Source of the DNA: CAVVMA01 sp963788205
GTDB lineage: Bacteria > Desulfobacterota > Binatia > Binatales > Binataceae
Direction: 5' to 3'
DNA length: 64,000 nucleotides
NCBI GenBank assembly: GCA_963788205.1
Contig: CAWBGG010000003.1
Coordinates: forward strand, 1-64,000
A model generated the notes under the pieces. That model was not told the origin of the DNA, did not search any database, and was given only the letters and a program-made list of their open reading frames with translations. The position numbers and the translations under genes are program-made. Position 1 is the stretch's first letter; every line of letters starts with the position of its first letter. Below, one piece after another: positions 1 through 11,695 of the stretch.

Positions 1-813
<813 letters not shown>

Positions 814-890
814 GGGCCTATAGCTCAGCTGGCTAGAGCGTGCCCCTGATAAGGGCAAGGTCGGTAGTTCGACTCTACCTAGGCCCACCA
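814..890 (+). tRNA. tRNA-Ile (GAT)
   Basis: A full cloverleaf can be drawn. The acceptor arm is GGGCCTA (814-820) with TAGGCCC (880-886), followed by discriminator A and an encoded CCA at 888-890. The anticodon stem is TGCCC/GGGCA and its loop CTGATAA holds anticodon GAT at 848-850. It sits in the 16S-23S spacer, the usual position for tRNA-Ile(GAT) in bacterial rRNA operons, and is co-transcribed with the rRNAs. Confidence 0.97.
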
Positions 891-962
891 TCGAGCGCCA
901 AGCGGATGAACCAGTGAATGAAATAAGTACGGCAATCGAATCCGGGAACAAGGAAGCGGAAC

Positions 963-1038
963 GGGGCGGTAGCTCAATTGGGAGAGCATCGGCTTTGCAA
1001 GCCGGGGGTTGCCGGTTCAATCCCGGTCCGCTCCACCA
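963..1038 (+). tRNA. tRNA-Ala (TGC)
   Basis: The acceptor arm GGGGCGG (963-969) pairs with CCGCTCC (1028-1034) with one G-U pair. An encoded CCA occupies 1036-1038. The anticodon loop holds TGC at 996-998. The order 16S, tRNA-Ile, tRNA-Ala, 23S is the classical bacterial arrangement. The 72-base gap to tRNA-Ile shows no other feature. Confidence 0.97.
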
Positions 1039-1145
1039 TCGAAAATGGAATTTCTCAGCGGCGCGATCGCCAACCGGTCGCGCTTCGTTTTCAGCTTTTC
1101 GCTCCCGTGCAATCGCCTCGGGCGTGCGCGGGAGATGATCCGGTC

Positions 1146-1166
1146 TTTGACAACTGAATAGTAGGG
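1146..1166 (+). other. 23S precursor processing stem, 5' arm
   Basis: The segment TTTGACAACTGAATAGTAGG (plus one more G) is complementary to 4324-4345 beyond the 23S 3' end, with only a single bulged T. Long stems of this type enclose pre-23S rRNA and are cut by RNase III in known bacteria; that role is inferred here from position and pairing. The rest of 1039-1217 is spacer. Confidence 0.8.
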
Positions 1167-1217
1167 TATCTTCAAGTGTGGTCTGTGCAAGCCTTTGATG
1201 TGACTCGACCCGTAAGT

Positions 1218-4222
<3,005 letters not shown>

Positions 4223-4323
4223 ACCAAGTTTCAATTTCCCGAAAGTTGAAACGGGCACCGCCTTATATCGCGGCAGGTGTCGAGGGTCAGGTCACGTCGA
4301 GACTGCCAGGCCACGCTTGAAAG

Positions 4324-4345
4324 CCCTACTATTTCAGTTGTCAAA
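4324..4345 (+). other. 23S precursor processing stem, 3' arm
   Basis: CCCTACTATTTCAGTTGTCA followed by AA pairs with 1146-1166, enclosing the whole 23S gene. It immediately precedes 5S rRNA. The pairing is seen directly; RNase III processing is inferred. Confidence 0.8.
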
Positions 4346-4352
4346 AAAAGTT

Positions 4353-4470
4353 TCCGGTTGCCATGGCGGAGGTGAAACACCCGTTCCCATCCCGAACACG
4401 GCAGTTAAGCCCTCCAGCGCCGATGGTACTGTGTCCACGTTGATACGGGAGAGTAGGACGCGGCCGGGGA
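4353..4470 (+). rRNA. rrf: 5S ribosomal RNA
   Basis: About 118 bases with the expected 5S features: complementary ends (TCCGGTTGCC with GCGGCCGGGGA), the CCCGTTCCCATCCCGAACAC loop near 4379-4398 and the GGGAGAGTAGG segment near 4447-4457. It lies 130 bases after 23S and directly before a strong hairpin. The ends are accurate to about two bases. Confidence 0.95.
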
Positions 4471-4476
4471 ATCTCG

Positions 4477-4507
4477 AAACGCCGGGGCACCTCGCGCCCC
4501 GGCGTTT
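4477..4507 (+). terminator. rRNA operon terminator hairpin
   Basis: A perfect 12-bp stem, AAACGCCGGGGC (4477-4488) with GCCCCGGCGTTT (4496-4507), and a 7-base loop. It begins 7 bases after 5S and ends in TTTCTG, so the stem itself supplies the T-tract. The next gene converges on it from the other strand (stop at 4526) and the structure is symmetrical enough to stop transcription from both sides. Confidence 0.9.
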
Positions 4508-4525
4508 CTGCCTGTGCGTGACAAC

Positions 4526-7500
4526 CTAGCCCTTCAGCGATGCAATAAGTTCCCTGAGGTTTGCGGCCTGGGCGGTCCGCCCCGCGGTTTCGAGACCGCG
4601 CACCGCGGCCTCGAAGCAGGTGATGGCGCGCTTGAGGTTCTCGCCCCGGTCGCCGGTCGGTAGGTTCCCGTACGCATGGCCGAGATTCTTCTGGGTCATG
4701 GCCCATTGCTGGGGGAAGTCATGCTCGGTGCGGACGCGGAGCGCCGGTTCGTAGCAGGCGATGGCGCGCTTGAGGTTCTCGCCCCCGTCGCCGGTCGGTA
4801 GGTTCCTGTACGCATGGCCGAGATTGTTCTGGGTCTTGGCCCAGTCCTGCGGAAAGTCGCTCTCGGTGTATACACGGAGCGCGGCCTCGTAGCAGGCGAT
4901 GGCGCACTTGAGGTTCTCGCCCCGGTCGCCGGCGCGCAGGTTGCCGTACGCTATTCCCAGGTTGTTTTGGGTCATGGCCCAATGCTGCGGGAAGTCGCGC
5001 TCGGTGCGAACGCGCAACGCAGCCTCGAAACAGGCAATGGCGCGCCTGAGGTTCTGGCTTCGGTTGCCAGTGCGAAGATGGTTGTACGCGTTGCCGAGGC
5101 TGTTCTGAGTCATTGCCCAGTCCTGGGGGAAGTCGCGCTCGGTGCGAACGCGCAGCGCGGCCTCGAAGCAATCGATGGCGCGCTTGAGGTTCTCACTTTG
5201 CTTTCCCGCCCGTAGGTTGCTGTACGCATTTCCGAGATAGCTCGTGGTGGCTGCCCAGTCCTGCGGATAAGTGCGCTCCTTGCGCACGCGGAGAGCTGCC
5301 TTGTAGCAACCGATGGCGCGCTTGATGTTCTCGTTTCGGGTGCCGGCGTGTAGGTTGCTGTACGCATTTCCGAGATAGCTCATGGTGGCTGCCCAATCCT
5401 GCGGATAAGTGCGCTCCTTGCGCACGCGGAGAGCTGCCTTGTAGCAACCGATGGCACGCCGGAGATTTTGATTCGGGTTGCCTACGGGTAGGTTGCTGTA
5501 AACATTGCCGAGATTGCTCTGGGTGCTCGCCCAGTCCTGCGGGAAGTCCTGCTCGGTGCGCACGCAGAGGGCTGCCTCGTAGCAACCGATGGCGCGTTTG
5601 AGGTTTTCGCTTCGGTTGCCGGTGAGCAGGCGGCCGTACGCATTGCCCAGAAGGTGATCTGAGTGGGCAATAGCTTGAGGATCCCGGAGTGATTCCGCAG
5701 CCGTCCTTGCCTGCTGCGCCAGATCAAGGCGCTTGCCAAAGCGGCCCTTGATTTTGAGATAGTCCGCTAACGCCGCGGCGTACGCGATTACGGAAGAGTA
5801 ATCGCCTTCCACAACAGAGGCCGCTGCCCCCGCGAACAAATTTTCCAGGTCGGCGTCGATTCGGGCCAGTCCCACAGCATACTCACTCGTCGCAAGTTGG
5901 CGGTCGGCAAACTGGAGCACTTCGAGAAAACGAGCCGAGTGCTTCCTCCGCAGTCTGGGCGCCTCGGAGCCGAGCTTTTCCAGCGCGAAATCGCGAGCGG
6001 TGCCAAGCATCCGATACCGAGTGCGGCCGAGGACCTCTGTCCATGATAGAAGCGAGTGCGCTCGCAAGGAGTCGAGAAGCCCGACGGCATCGTCGCCGCC
6101 GCAGATCTGCTCGACATCCTCGGCGAAGAAGCCGCCGCTAAAGACCGAAAGTTTGGGAAAGAGTGCCTTTTCCGGTTCGGACAGCAGGTTGAACGACCAA
6201 TCAAGGCAAGCCTTCATGCTCGCGTGCCGGCGCTCCTCGACGGCAGGGCCTGCGCGTTCGAGGAACCTCATCCGCCTTTTCGCGAGGCCGCGGGCGACGT
6301 TGCCGAGAGCGAGGTTTCCGACGCGCGCGGCCGCGAGCTCGATCGCCAGCGGAAGGCCTTCGGTCGACTCCAGTATCTTGGCGACGTTCGCAACGTCGGG
6401 GTCGCCAACCTCCCAATTAGTGCTCTTTGCCCTTGCCCGTTCGCGGAAGAGCTTGAAGGCATCCAGCTCGGTGAGCCGCGCGGCGTCGGTACCGGGGGTG
6501 GGCAAAGACATCACCGAGACGTCGCGCACCTGTTCGCTGTTGAGGCCTAAAGCGATCTGAGAGGTGACAAGCAGATGAAGTTCCGGACATTCGAGGAGAA
6601 GCTTGTGCGGAATCAGGGACGCCGAGTGTACGGCCTCGAAGTTGTCCAGGACGAGCAGCGCCGCCCGGCCCTTCATTTCATGGATTAGCGCCGCCTCCTC
6701 GCTCTGAAATCCTGCGGTCTTGACCCCAAGGCAGGCAATCAATTCGGAAATAACCGCTTGCTGCGAATTTGAAATGTCAGCGAGGGGAACAAAAAAGACC
6801 CCGTCTGAAAAGAGATCGCTCAGACGGCGCGCAATCTGGTCGGCCAGCCGCGTCTTGCCGATCCCGCCCGTCCCCTTGAGTGTGACGAGACGGTGGTCCA
6901 TGATGTCATCCATCAGGTCGTTCAGCTCGCGCTCGCGTCCGATGAAGCTGGTCAGGAAGCGCAGCGGCAACTGGACCCGGCGGCCACGCGGTGATTGCGG
7001 CGTCTTGCCCGGCCGGAGAATTTCGAAGATCCGATGGCGCCCAAGCCCCTTCAACTCCCACATTCCCCAGTTCTGGGCTGAATGCTGTTTCGCCAGCATC
7101 CGGGTCTCCTCCGACACCAGAACCTGGCCGCCGGCCGCGAGTCCCTCAACTCGTGCCGCCTTATTGACGTGGGTACCGAGAAGATCAATTCGCCCTGATA
7201 CCTTATCGCGCAGCACCATCGGCTCGCCCGTGTGGACGCCTATCCTTACTGCGATAAACTCCGCTCCGACCGGAATCGGAGATTTCTCCAGTTCCTGCTG
7301 AATCGCGGCAGCGCAAGCCACCGCCCCGTTCACAGACTGAAACCCGGCAAAAAATGAATCTCCGTTGGTCTTGAACTCGTGGCCGAAATGGTCCGCCAAA
7401 CACTGCCGTATTAACGCATGATGTTTGTCCAAGGCTTGCGCGTAGACTTCATCCCCGATCTCTGCGTTGACGCGCGTGGAATCGACGATGTCGGTAAACA

Positions 7501-7678
7501 TCATCGTGATCGTTCCCGGAACGACCCTACCCTGGGGAGTGATCAGGCGGAGCTCGCGAAGAGCCCCGGAAGATACCTCACTGGCGAGGTCGCGGAACAG
7601 CTCTTCTCGGGAATCGTCGTTCAGCGGCACAAATGACGGATAGACCGCTCTGCCGATCCGATCAAGCCGCAGGTTCAC
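4526..7678 (-). CDS. Class III nucleotide cyclase / STAND-type NTPase / TPR signalling protein
   Basis: A protein of about 1050 residues with three parts. An N-terminal class III adenylate/guanylate cyclase domain (about residues 55-215) has the metal-binding Asp in FTDIVDS and in NGDSFF, and the transition-state Asn and Arg in VNKAAR. An NTPase of the STAND/AfsR type follows, with P-loop GTGGIGKT and Walker B LLVLDNFE. The C-terminus is built of 46-residue TPR-like repeats. By family it should make a cyclic nucleotide in response to a ligand or partner sensed through the repeats; the trigger is unknown. The start is uncertain: a longer reading to 7804 (TTG) exists, but its first 42 codons overlap a PIN-domain remnant in another frame, so GTG at 7678 is preferred. 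No ribosome binding site settles it. Confidence 0.85.
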   Translation of the reverse strand: MNLRLDRIGRAVYPSFVPLNDDSREELFRDLASEVSSGALRELRLITPQGRVVPGTITMMFTDIVDSTRVNAEIGDEVYAQALDKHHALIRQCLADHFGHEFKTNGDSFFAGFQSVNGAVACAAAIQQELEKSPIPVGAEFIAVRIGVHTGEPMVLRDKVSGRIDLLGTHVNKAARVEGLAAGGQVLVSEETRMLAKQHSAQNWGMWELKGLGRHRIFEILRPGKTPQSPRGRRVQLPLRFLTSFIGRERELNDLMDDIMDHRLVTLKGTGGIGKTRLADQIARRLSDLFSDGVFFVPLADISNSQQAVISELIACLGVKTAGFQSEEAALIHEMKGRAALLVLDNFEAVHSASLIPHKLLLECPELHLLVTSQIALGLNSEQVRDVSVMSLPTPGTDAARLTELDAFKLFRERARAKSTNWEVGDPDVANVAKILESTEGLPLAIELAAARVGNLALGNVARGLAKRRMRFLERAGPAVEERRHASMKACLDWSFNLLSEPEKALFPKLSVFSGGFFAEDVEQICGGDDAVGLLDSLRAHSLLSWTEVLGRTRYRMLGTARDFALEKLGSEAPRLRRKHSARFLEVLQFADRQLATSEYAVGLARIDADLENLFAGAAASVVEGDYSSVIAYAAALADYLKIKGRFGKRLDLAQQARTAAESLRDPQAIAHSDHLLGNAYGRLLTGNRSENLKRAIGCYEAALCVRTEQDFPQDWASTQSNLGNVYSNLPVGNPNQNLRRAIGCYKAALRVRKERTYPQDWAATMSYLGNAYSNLHAGTRNENIKRAIGCYKAALRVRKERTYPQDWAATTSYLGNAYSNLRAGKQSENLKRAIDCFEAALRVRTERDFPQDWAMTQNSLGNAYNHLRTGNRSQNLRRAIACFEAALRVRTERDFPQHWAMTQNNLGIAYGNLRAGDRGENLKCAIACYEAALRVYTESDFPQDWAKTQNNLGHAYRNLPTGDGGENLKRAIACYEPALRVRTEHDFPQQWAMTQKNLGHAYGNLPTGDRGENLKRAITCFEAAVRGLETAGRTAQAANLRELIASLKG
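4640..5605 (-). repeat. Seven tandem 138-bp TPR-coding repeats
   Basis: Seven full 46-codon units followed by a partial eighth (4529-4639) encode the C-terminus of the cyclase protein. The consensus begins NLKRAIxCYEAALRVRTERD and includes FPQDWA and NLGNAY blocks. The units around 5248-5320 and 5386-5458 are almost identical at the DNA level, which points to recent duplication. The array is coding and in frame throughout. Confidence 0.9.
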
Positions 7679-7862
7679 GAGATCGTCCGCACGGATATTG
7701 ACGGATGTTCGCGTCAGGAGTGAGGATCGCCAGCCCCTCCACGATAGCTTGGCAGATGAGCATCCGGTCGAATGGATCGCGGTGATGGGCGGGAAGTCGC
7801 CCAAGCTGAAGCACCGCCTCCTCGCTGAGCGGCAGGCTGTCGATTCCGGGGGCGCGCCTTGA
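7662..7862 (-). pseudogene. PIN-domain (VapC-like) toxin C-terminal remnant
   Basis: In a frame different from the cyclase gene, the minus strand encodes a clear PIN-domain C-terminal half: GIDSLPLSEEAV, then LPAHHRDPFDRMLICQA, then EGLAILTPDANIRQYP. The HHRDPFDRMLI block and the TPD motif are typical of VapC-type ribonuclease toxins, including the late acidic residues of the active site. The N-terminal half with the first catalytic Asp is missing: a stop codon lies directly upstream. No VapB antitoxin gene is visible. I read it as a toxin-antitoxin fragment left beside, and partly under, the start of the cyclase gene. Confidence 0.7.
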
Positions 7863-7970
7863 ATGCTATACGTATATATTCCATACTATGTGTAATGTCG
7901 AGGAAGAATCGGAAAGGGCTCCACGTGATCCCTGCTGTTCCCGCGCGCTCGCCCGAGTGCGTATCGTCTG

Positions 7971-9428
7971 ATGGCCGGTAGCGTTGTGGCTGCGGGCCGC
8001 GGCGTTCGGCGTACCGCCGTAGTGCTGACACTTCTGGCCCTGCCGATCGGTCTGGCCGGAGGGTCGTTCGCGCTCCTCCATATCATGCTGCGGCTGCCGC
8101 CGCGGCTGCGGGGCCTCGGGTTTCTAGTCGGCGGCCCGATCATCTTCGCCCTCGTTGGCGCACTGCTGCGCCGCCTCAGCGGCCCCACCATCGTCGTCGA
8201 TAGCTCGGCGGACGCATCGACCGCGGAGGTGGACGCACCGTGGATGGCGCGCGCGGATTGGGCCACCGGCGAGATTCGCGCCGGCGCCCGGTCGCGCGTG
8301 ATCACCGCGTGGGTCGTCGCGATTCTCTGGAGCCTTCTGTCTTCGCCGGCGGCTCTATTGATGCCGCGGGCGATCGCGCAGCGCAGCTACGGGTCGCTGT
8401 GGCTGTTGGTATTTCCCCTCGCGGGTATCTGCCTGCTGGTGTGGGCCGCGCGGCGCACGATTCGATGGCGGCGGTACGGTGAGTCGCGATTCAACCTCGC
8501 GTCCGTGCCGGGGCAAGTCGGAGGCACGTTGGAGGGGACGCTGCACATCGATCGTCCGCCGCCCGCGATGCATCCAGTGAAGCTCAAGCTCACCTGCGTC
8601 AACCGTACCCGCAACGCGGGAAACGACTCGAACGTCGATCAGATCGTGTGGAGCGACGATTCGAGCGCGGTCTCAGACGGTGGCGGGGCGATTCCGGTCG
8701 CGTTCTACATACCGGAAAGTTGCCGCCCGACCAGCGATTCCGGCTCGAGCGACAGAATAATCTGGCGGCTGAGCGCGACCGCTCCTGGAGAAGGCGTGCC
8801 CTATGCGGCCGAGTTCGAGGTGCCGATCTTCAAGGTCACGGAAACCGTCGCGCAGATCGATGAGGCTGCGCGGGTCCGCGCGCGTCGCGAACACGAGGTC
8901 GAGACCCATCAGGAGAAACCGGGGTCACGGATCCGAATCACACCGGCCGCGGGCGGCGCGACGGAGATCTATTTCCCGGCATTTAGAAATCCTGGTCCGG
9001 CGCTTTTCGTCGCCGCCTTCTATGTGTTCTGGACAGTCCTGCTGGTGGTGATTCACTACGGACACGCGCCGCTCATTTTCCCGATCGTGTGGGGATTCTT
9101 CGACGCCATCATCCTCATGTGGATGGTTTCACTATGGGCCAGGACAACGCGGGTGGTGATCGGAAACGGCCAAGTCACGATCTATTCGGGTATACTCGGC
9201 GCCGCCCTGTTCACGCGCCGCGCAGCCGCCGCCGACATCCAGGCGATCGGCTCGGACGTGGGAATGACGATGGGAAATACGGGCTATTGCCGGATGCAGA
9301 TCCGTTGCCGTGGAAGCCGCACGCTTAATTTTGGCGACGGCATCCCGAGCCGGATCGAAGCCGACTGGTTAGCGGAGCGGATGCGCGAGCAACTGGGACT
9401 CAGGAAAGAGCCGGCCTCATCTTCATAA
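7971..9428 (+). CDS. Multi-pass membrane protein of unknown function
   Basis: 485 residues starting at ATG. Hydrophobic segments occur near residues 15-38, 45-65, 108-128, 140-160, and 345-395 (two). Between them lies a soluble region (about 175-305) rich in beta-type sequence, with RFNLASVPGQVGGTLEG, LKLTCVNRT and IPVAFYIPESCRPT segments. I recognise this pattern from uncharacterised membrane proteins of proteobacteria but know no function. An AT-rich stretch with palindrome TATACGTATA lies near 7868 and may hold the promoter. The stop codon region overlaps the convergent next gene by 29 bases. Confidence 0.75.
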   Translation: MAGSVVAAGRGVRRTAVVLTLLALPIGLAGGSFALLHIMLRLPPRLRGLGFLVGGPIIFALVGALLRRLSGPTIVVDSSADASTAEVDAPWMARADWATGEIRAGARSRVITAWVVAILWSLLSSPAALLMPRAIAQRSYGSLWLLVFPLAGICLLVWAARRTIRWRRYGESRFNLASVPGQVGGTLEGTLHIDRPPPAMHPVKLKLTCVNRTRNAGNDSNVDQIVWSDDSSAVSDGGGAIPVAFYIPESCRPTSDSGSSDRIIWRLSATAPGEGVPYAAEFEVPIFKVTETVAQIDEAARVRARREHEVETHQEKPGSRIRITPAAGGATEIYFPAFRNPGPALFVAAFYVFWTVLLVVIHYGHAPLIFPIVWGFFDAIILMWMVSLWARTTRVVIGNGQVTIYSGILGAALFTRRAAAADIQAIGSDVGMTMGNTGYCRMQIRCRGSRTLNFGDGIPSRIEADWLAERMREQLGLRKEPASSS

Positions 9429-9855
9429 AGCTATAGTCCAAAACTCCCACTTGCATGGTCATCTTCCAATCAGGCCCAATCTTCGCGTAGGCTTTGCAGG
9501 CGCGGCCCTTCCAGTTCTGGTCGCGACCCGAGTTCCGATCTCTCCAGAGCGTGTCGATATCCACTACCGCGAAAGCTCCGTCACCGTCCCTGGAGACCTC
9601 GATTCTTCTGATTACTCTATTGTTGTGAACCAGATGGTGGGTTGCGAATAGCGCGCGCCACTCTCTGGCCCATCGGTCGCGGTTGAACCTTCCCATCGGC
9701 ATTACCCATTCGATAGGATCATGTGATTGAGCAGTCGGAGGCCACGGCCAAACCATGTCGGGATGAAAGACCGAGAGCAGGAGGTCGAGGTCCTGAGTAT
9801 CCCAGGCGCGGGTTTCGCGGTTGACGATTTCCGCAATTTCATCCTCAACGACCAT
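9400..9855 (-). CDS. SnoaL-like / NTF2-fold protein
   Basis: 151 residues. The sequence matches the small cone-shaped NTF2/SnoaL fold: an N-terminal helix (VNRETRAWDTQDLDLLLSVF), HPDMVWPWPP, a central beta region and a C-terminal strand (WKMTMQVGVLDYS). Members include polyketide cyclases, isomerases and proteins of unknown role; no specific substrate can be assigned. The ATG start at 9855 has a good GGGAG upstream. The gene is divergent from the AlkD-like gene with about 80 bases between, and convergent with the upstream membrane-protein gene. Confidence 0.7.
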   Translation of the reverse strand: MVVEDEIAEIVNRETRAWDTQDLDLLLSVFHPDMVWPWPPTAQSHDPIEWVMPMGRFNRDRWAREWRALFATHHLVHNNRVIRRIEVSRDGDGAFAVVDIDTLWRDRNSGRDQNWKGRACKAYAKIGPDWKMTMQVGVLDYSFMKMRPALS

Positions 9856-9937
9856 CGCGGATTCTCCCTTCGCGTAATTGCTTGATTACGTCGCCCACTT
9901 GTATATCTTCCGGGGTACTCGATGCGATTTCAGGACC

Positions 9938-10681
9938 ATGAAGACTAAACCACGGAGTGTCACTCGCGCAAAAGGGGATCAGGTGAGCGCGATGGTACGG
10001 TTCGTCCACAAATCGCTGGCCGCGCGCGCCAATCCGCGAAAAGCGGTCGAGATGGCCGCTTACATGAAGACCGCGATGCGGTTTTACGGCGTGCAGCAAC
10101 CAGAACGCGAGGAGATCCAGCGCGAAATCACCGCTCGTTTCACGATCACCAGCCATCGCGACTATGAACGTGCCGTGATTTCGCTATGGCGCCTGGAGCG
10201 CCGCGAGGGAAAGTACATCGCGATTGCAGTGGCGCAGATGTACCCGGATTTCATCCGGCCTGAGTCGATACTGCTGTATGAACGGCTCATCCGCGGAGGC
10301 GCGTGGTGGGATTTCGTCGACGAAATCGCGGGCCGAATTCTGGGGCGGCTGCTCTTGAACGATCGGCGCGAAGTGTGGGCGATTATCGACCGATGGATCG
10401 ATGACGACGACCTGTGGATTCGCCGCGCGGCGATTATATGCCAGCTCAAGCTCAAGGAGCGTACCGACCATGTGCGCCTGTTTCGCTACTGCCTGGCGCG
10501 GGCCGGCGACGAGAATTTCTTTATCCGCAAGGGAATCGGATGGGCGTTGCGCCAGTACTCGTATACGGCGCCGGAGCGTGTCCGTGGCTTCCTGCTCGAG
10601 AATCGTAACCGGCTCTCGCCGCTCAGCTATCGTGAGGGCGCAAAAGTCCTGGTCCGCACCGGGCAGATGCGCGCCGGTTAG
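9938..10681 (+). CDS. DNA alkylation repair protein, AlkD-like
   Basis: About 247 residues of alpha-helical HEAT-like repeats. The key AlkD signature is present as GGAWWDFVDEIAG: the Trp and the Asp of WWD correspond to the DNA-binding Trp and the Asp required for excision in Bacillus AlkD. The enzyme removes N3- and N7-alkylated bases from DNA. ATG 9938 has an AGGA very close before it; ATG 9992 with AGGTGA upstream is an alternative and would give 229 residues. It may work with the alkyltransferase at 17.3 kb, although the two are not in one operon. It converges with the next gene with no gap. Confidence 0.85.
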   Translation: MKTKPRSVTRAKGDQVSAMVRFVHKSLAARANPRKAVEMAAYMKTAMRFYGVQQPEREEIQREITARFTITSHRDYERAVISLWRLERREGKYIAIAVAQMYPDFIRPESILLYERLIRGGAWWDFVDEIAGRILGRLLLNDRREVWAIIDRWIDDDDLWIRRAAIICQLKLKERTDHVRLFRYCLARAGDENFFIRKGIGWALRQYSYTAPERVRGFLLENRNRLSPLSYREGAKVLVRTGQMRAG

Positions 10682-11695
10682 CTACGGCCTTTTGCCGGCC
10701 GCCTTCGATGGGCCAAGCACCGGAGTCGTCAGGAATGGAATAATCCCGACCAGTCCGCCGAGCATCGTGCTCGCGAACCAGAGCAATCCGAGCGCGACCG
10801 CGTCGGTGCGCGAAACCCCCGCCATTCCGAACAATACCGTGTAGGCGCCCTCGCGAAGGCCCAGGCCGCCGATAGTCAATGGTATACTCGCGAAGAGGTT
10901 CGCGATCGGGATACAGAGCATCATTGCAGAAAGTGGAATTGGCAGTCCCAGTCCCAGCGCGAGTATGTATTGGCAAATTATCAATGCGAGTTGAAGCGCT
11001 AGTGAAAGAGCAATGGGAACGATCAAACTGGTGGGGTGGTGCAGATAGGGCGTGACCAGGCCCATCAGGCGCGCCAACCGATGGGGCATCAAGCGCTCGG
11101 TTCGTGCGATGAGCGGAGCGGCAAGGTAGCCGGCGAACGACGCCAGGCCGATCAATATCGCGGGCCGGGTTATTGACGCCGGCAGTATTCCGCCATTCAG
11201 TGTCCATACCGCGACGGACGCGATCCAGAACAGCGCGAGCAATCCGATCAGGCGATCGGCGACCGCGCTCGCGACGGCTGGTCCGAGCCGGTCGTGCTTG
11301 CGGCCGAGGTAGATCGCGCGGGCCGCGTCTCCCCCCACCAGGCCCGGCAGGAAGAGGTTGGTGAACACTCCGACAAAGTAATAGGCGAGGAACTGGCGAA
11401 ACTCGTCGTGAATCGAGACGGTCGCCGCCAGGAGCTGCCACCTGTAAGCCGACATCACCTGGCTGCCGAGGTACAGGAGAGTTGCGGCAACAAAATAAGC
11501 TGGCCGTTCGCGCGCGAGCAGTGCGATGATCGCGCGGCCGCCGGCTTTCCTGATTAAAAAGGCGATCAGCGCGAGTCCGGCTGCCGCGCGAATCGCAAAG
11601 CCAAGGTACGGATGGCCTCGCGCCGCGGTGTCTGCGCCCGGCTCCGGGAGCGGGTCAGTTGCTCCCACTGAGTCCCTCTGCACGGAGGATCGCAC
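10682..11695 (-). CDS. Flippase-like integral membrane protein (LPG synthase TM family)
   Basis: 337 residues with about eight hydrophobic segments. The sequence carries landmarks of the lysylphosphatidylglycerol synthase transmembrane/AglD-like family: FTNLFLPGLVGGDAARA, and a C-terminal IPLTIGGLGLREGAY block. Members move or modify lipid-linked molecules across the inner membrane. The GTG start at 11695 lies 41 bases inside the 3' end of the ArnT-like gene, so the two are one transcription unit. That pairing suggests a joint role in lipid-linked sugar transfer; this is inference. Confidence 0.85.
   Translation of the reverse strand: MRSSVQRDSVGATDPLPEPGADTAARGHPYLGFAIRAAAGLALIAFLIRKAGGRAIIALLARERPAYFVAATLLYLGSQVMSAYRWQLLAATVSIHDEFRQFLAYYFVGVFTNLFLPGLVGGDAARAIYLGRKHDRLGPAVASAVADRLIGLLALFWIASVAVWTLNGGILPASITRPAILIGLASFAGYLAAPLIARTERLMPHRLARLMGLVTPYLHHPTSLIVPIALSLALQLALIICQYILALGLGLPIPLSAMMLCIPIANLFASIPLTIGGLGLREGAYTVLFGMAGVSRTDAVALGLLWFASTMLGGLVGIIPFLTTPVLGPSKAAGKRP

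Noticed and set aside
4640..5605. Regular 138-bp periodicity that could suggest a CRISPR or satellite array
   Set aside because: The unit is coding, in frame, and translates to TPR-like repeats; there are no short identical repeats with unique spacers. No CRISPR array was found in the window.
7678..7804. Extended N-terminus of the cyclase protein from TTG 7804
   Set aside because: These codons overlap a clearly recognisable PIN domain in another frame and have no family match in the cyclase frame.
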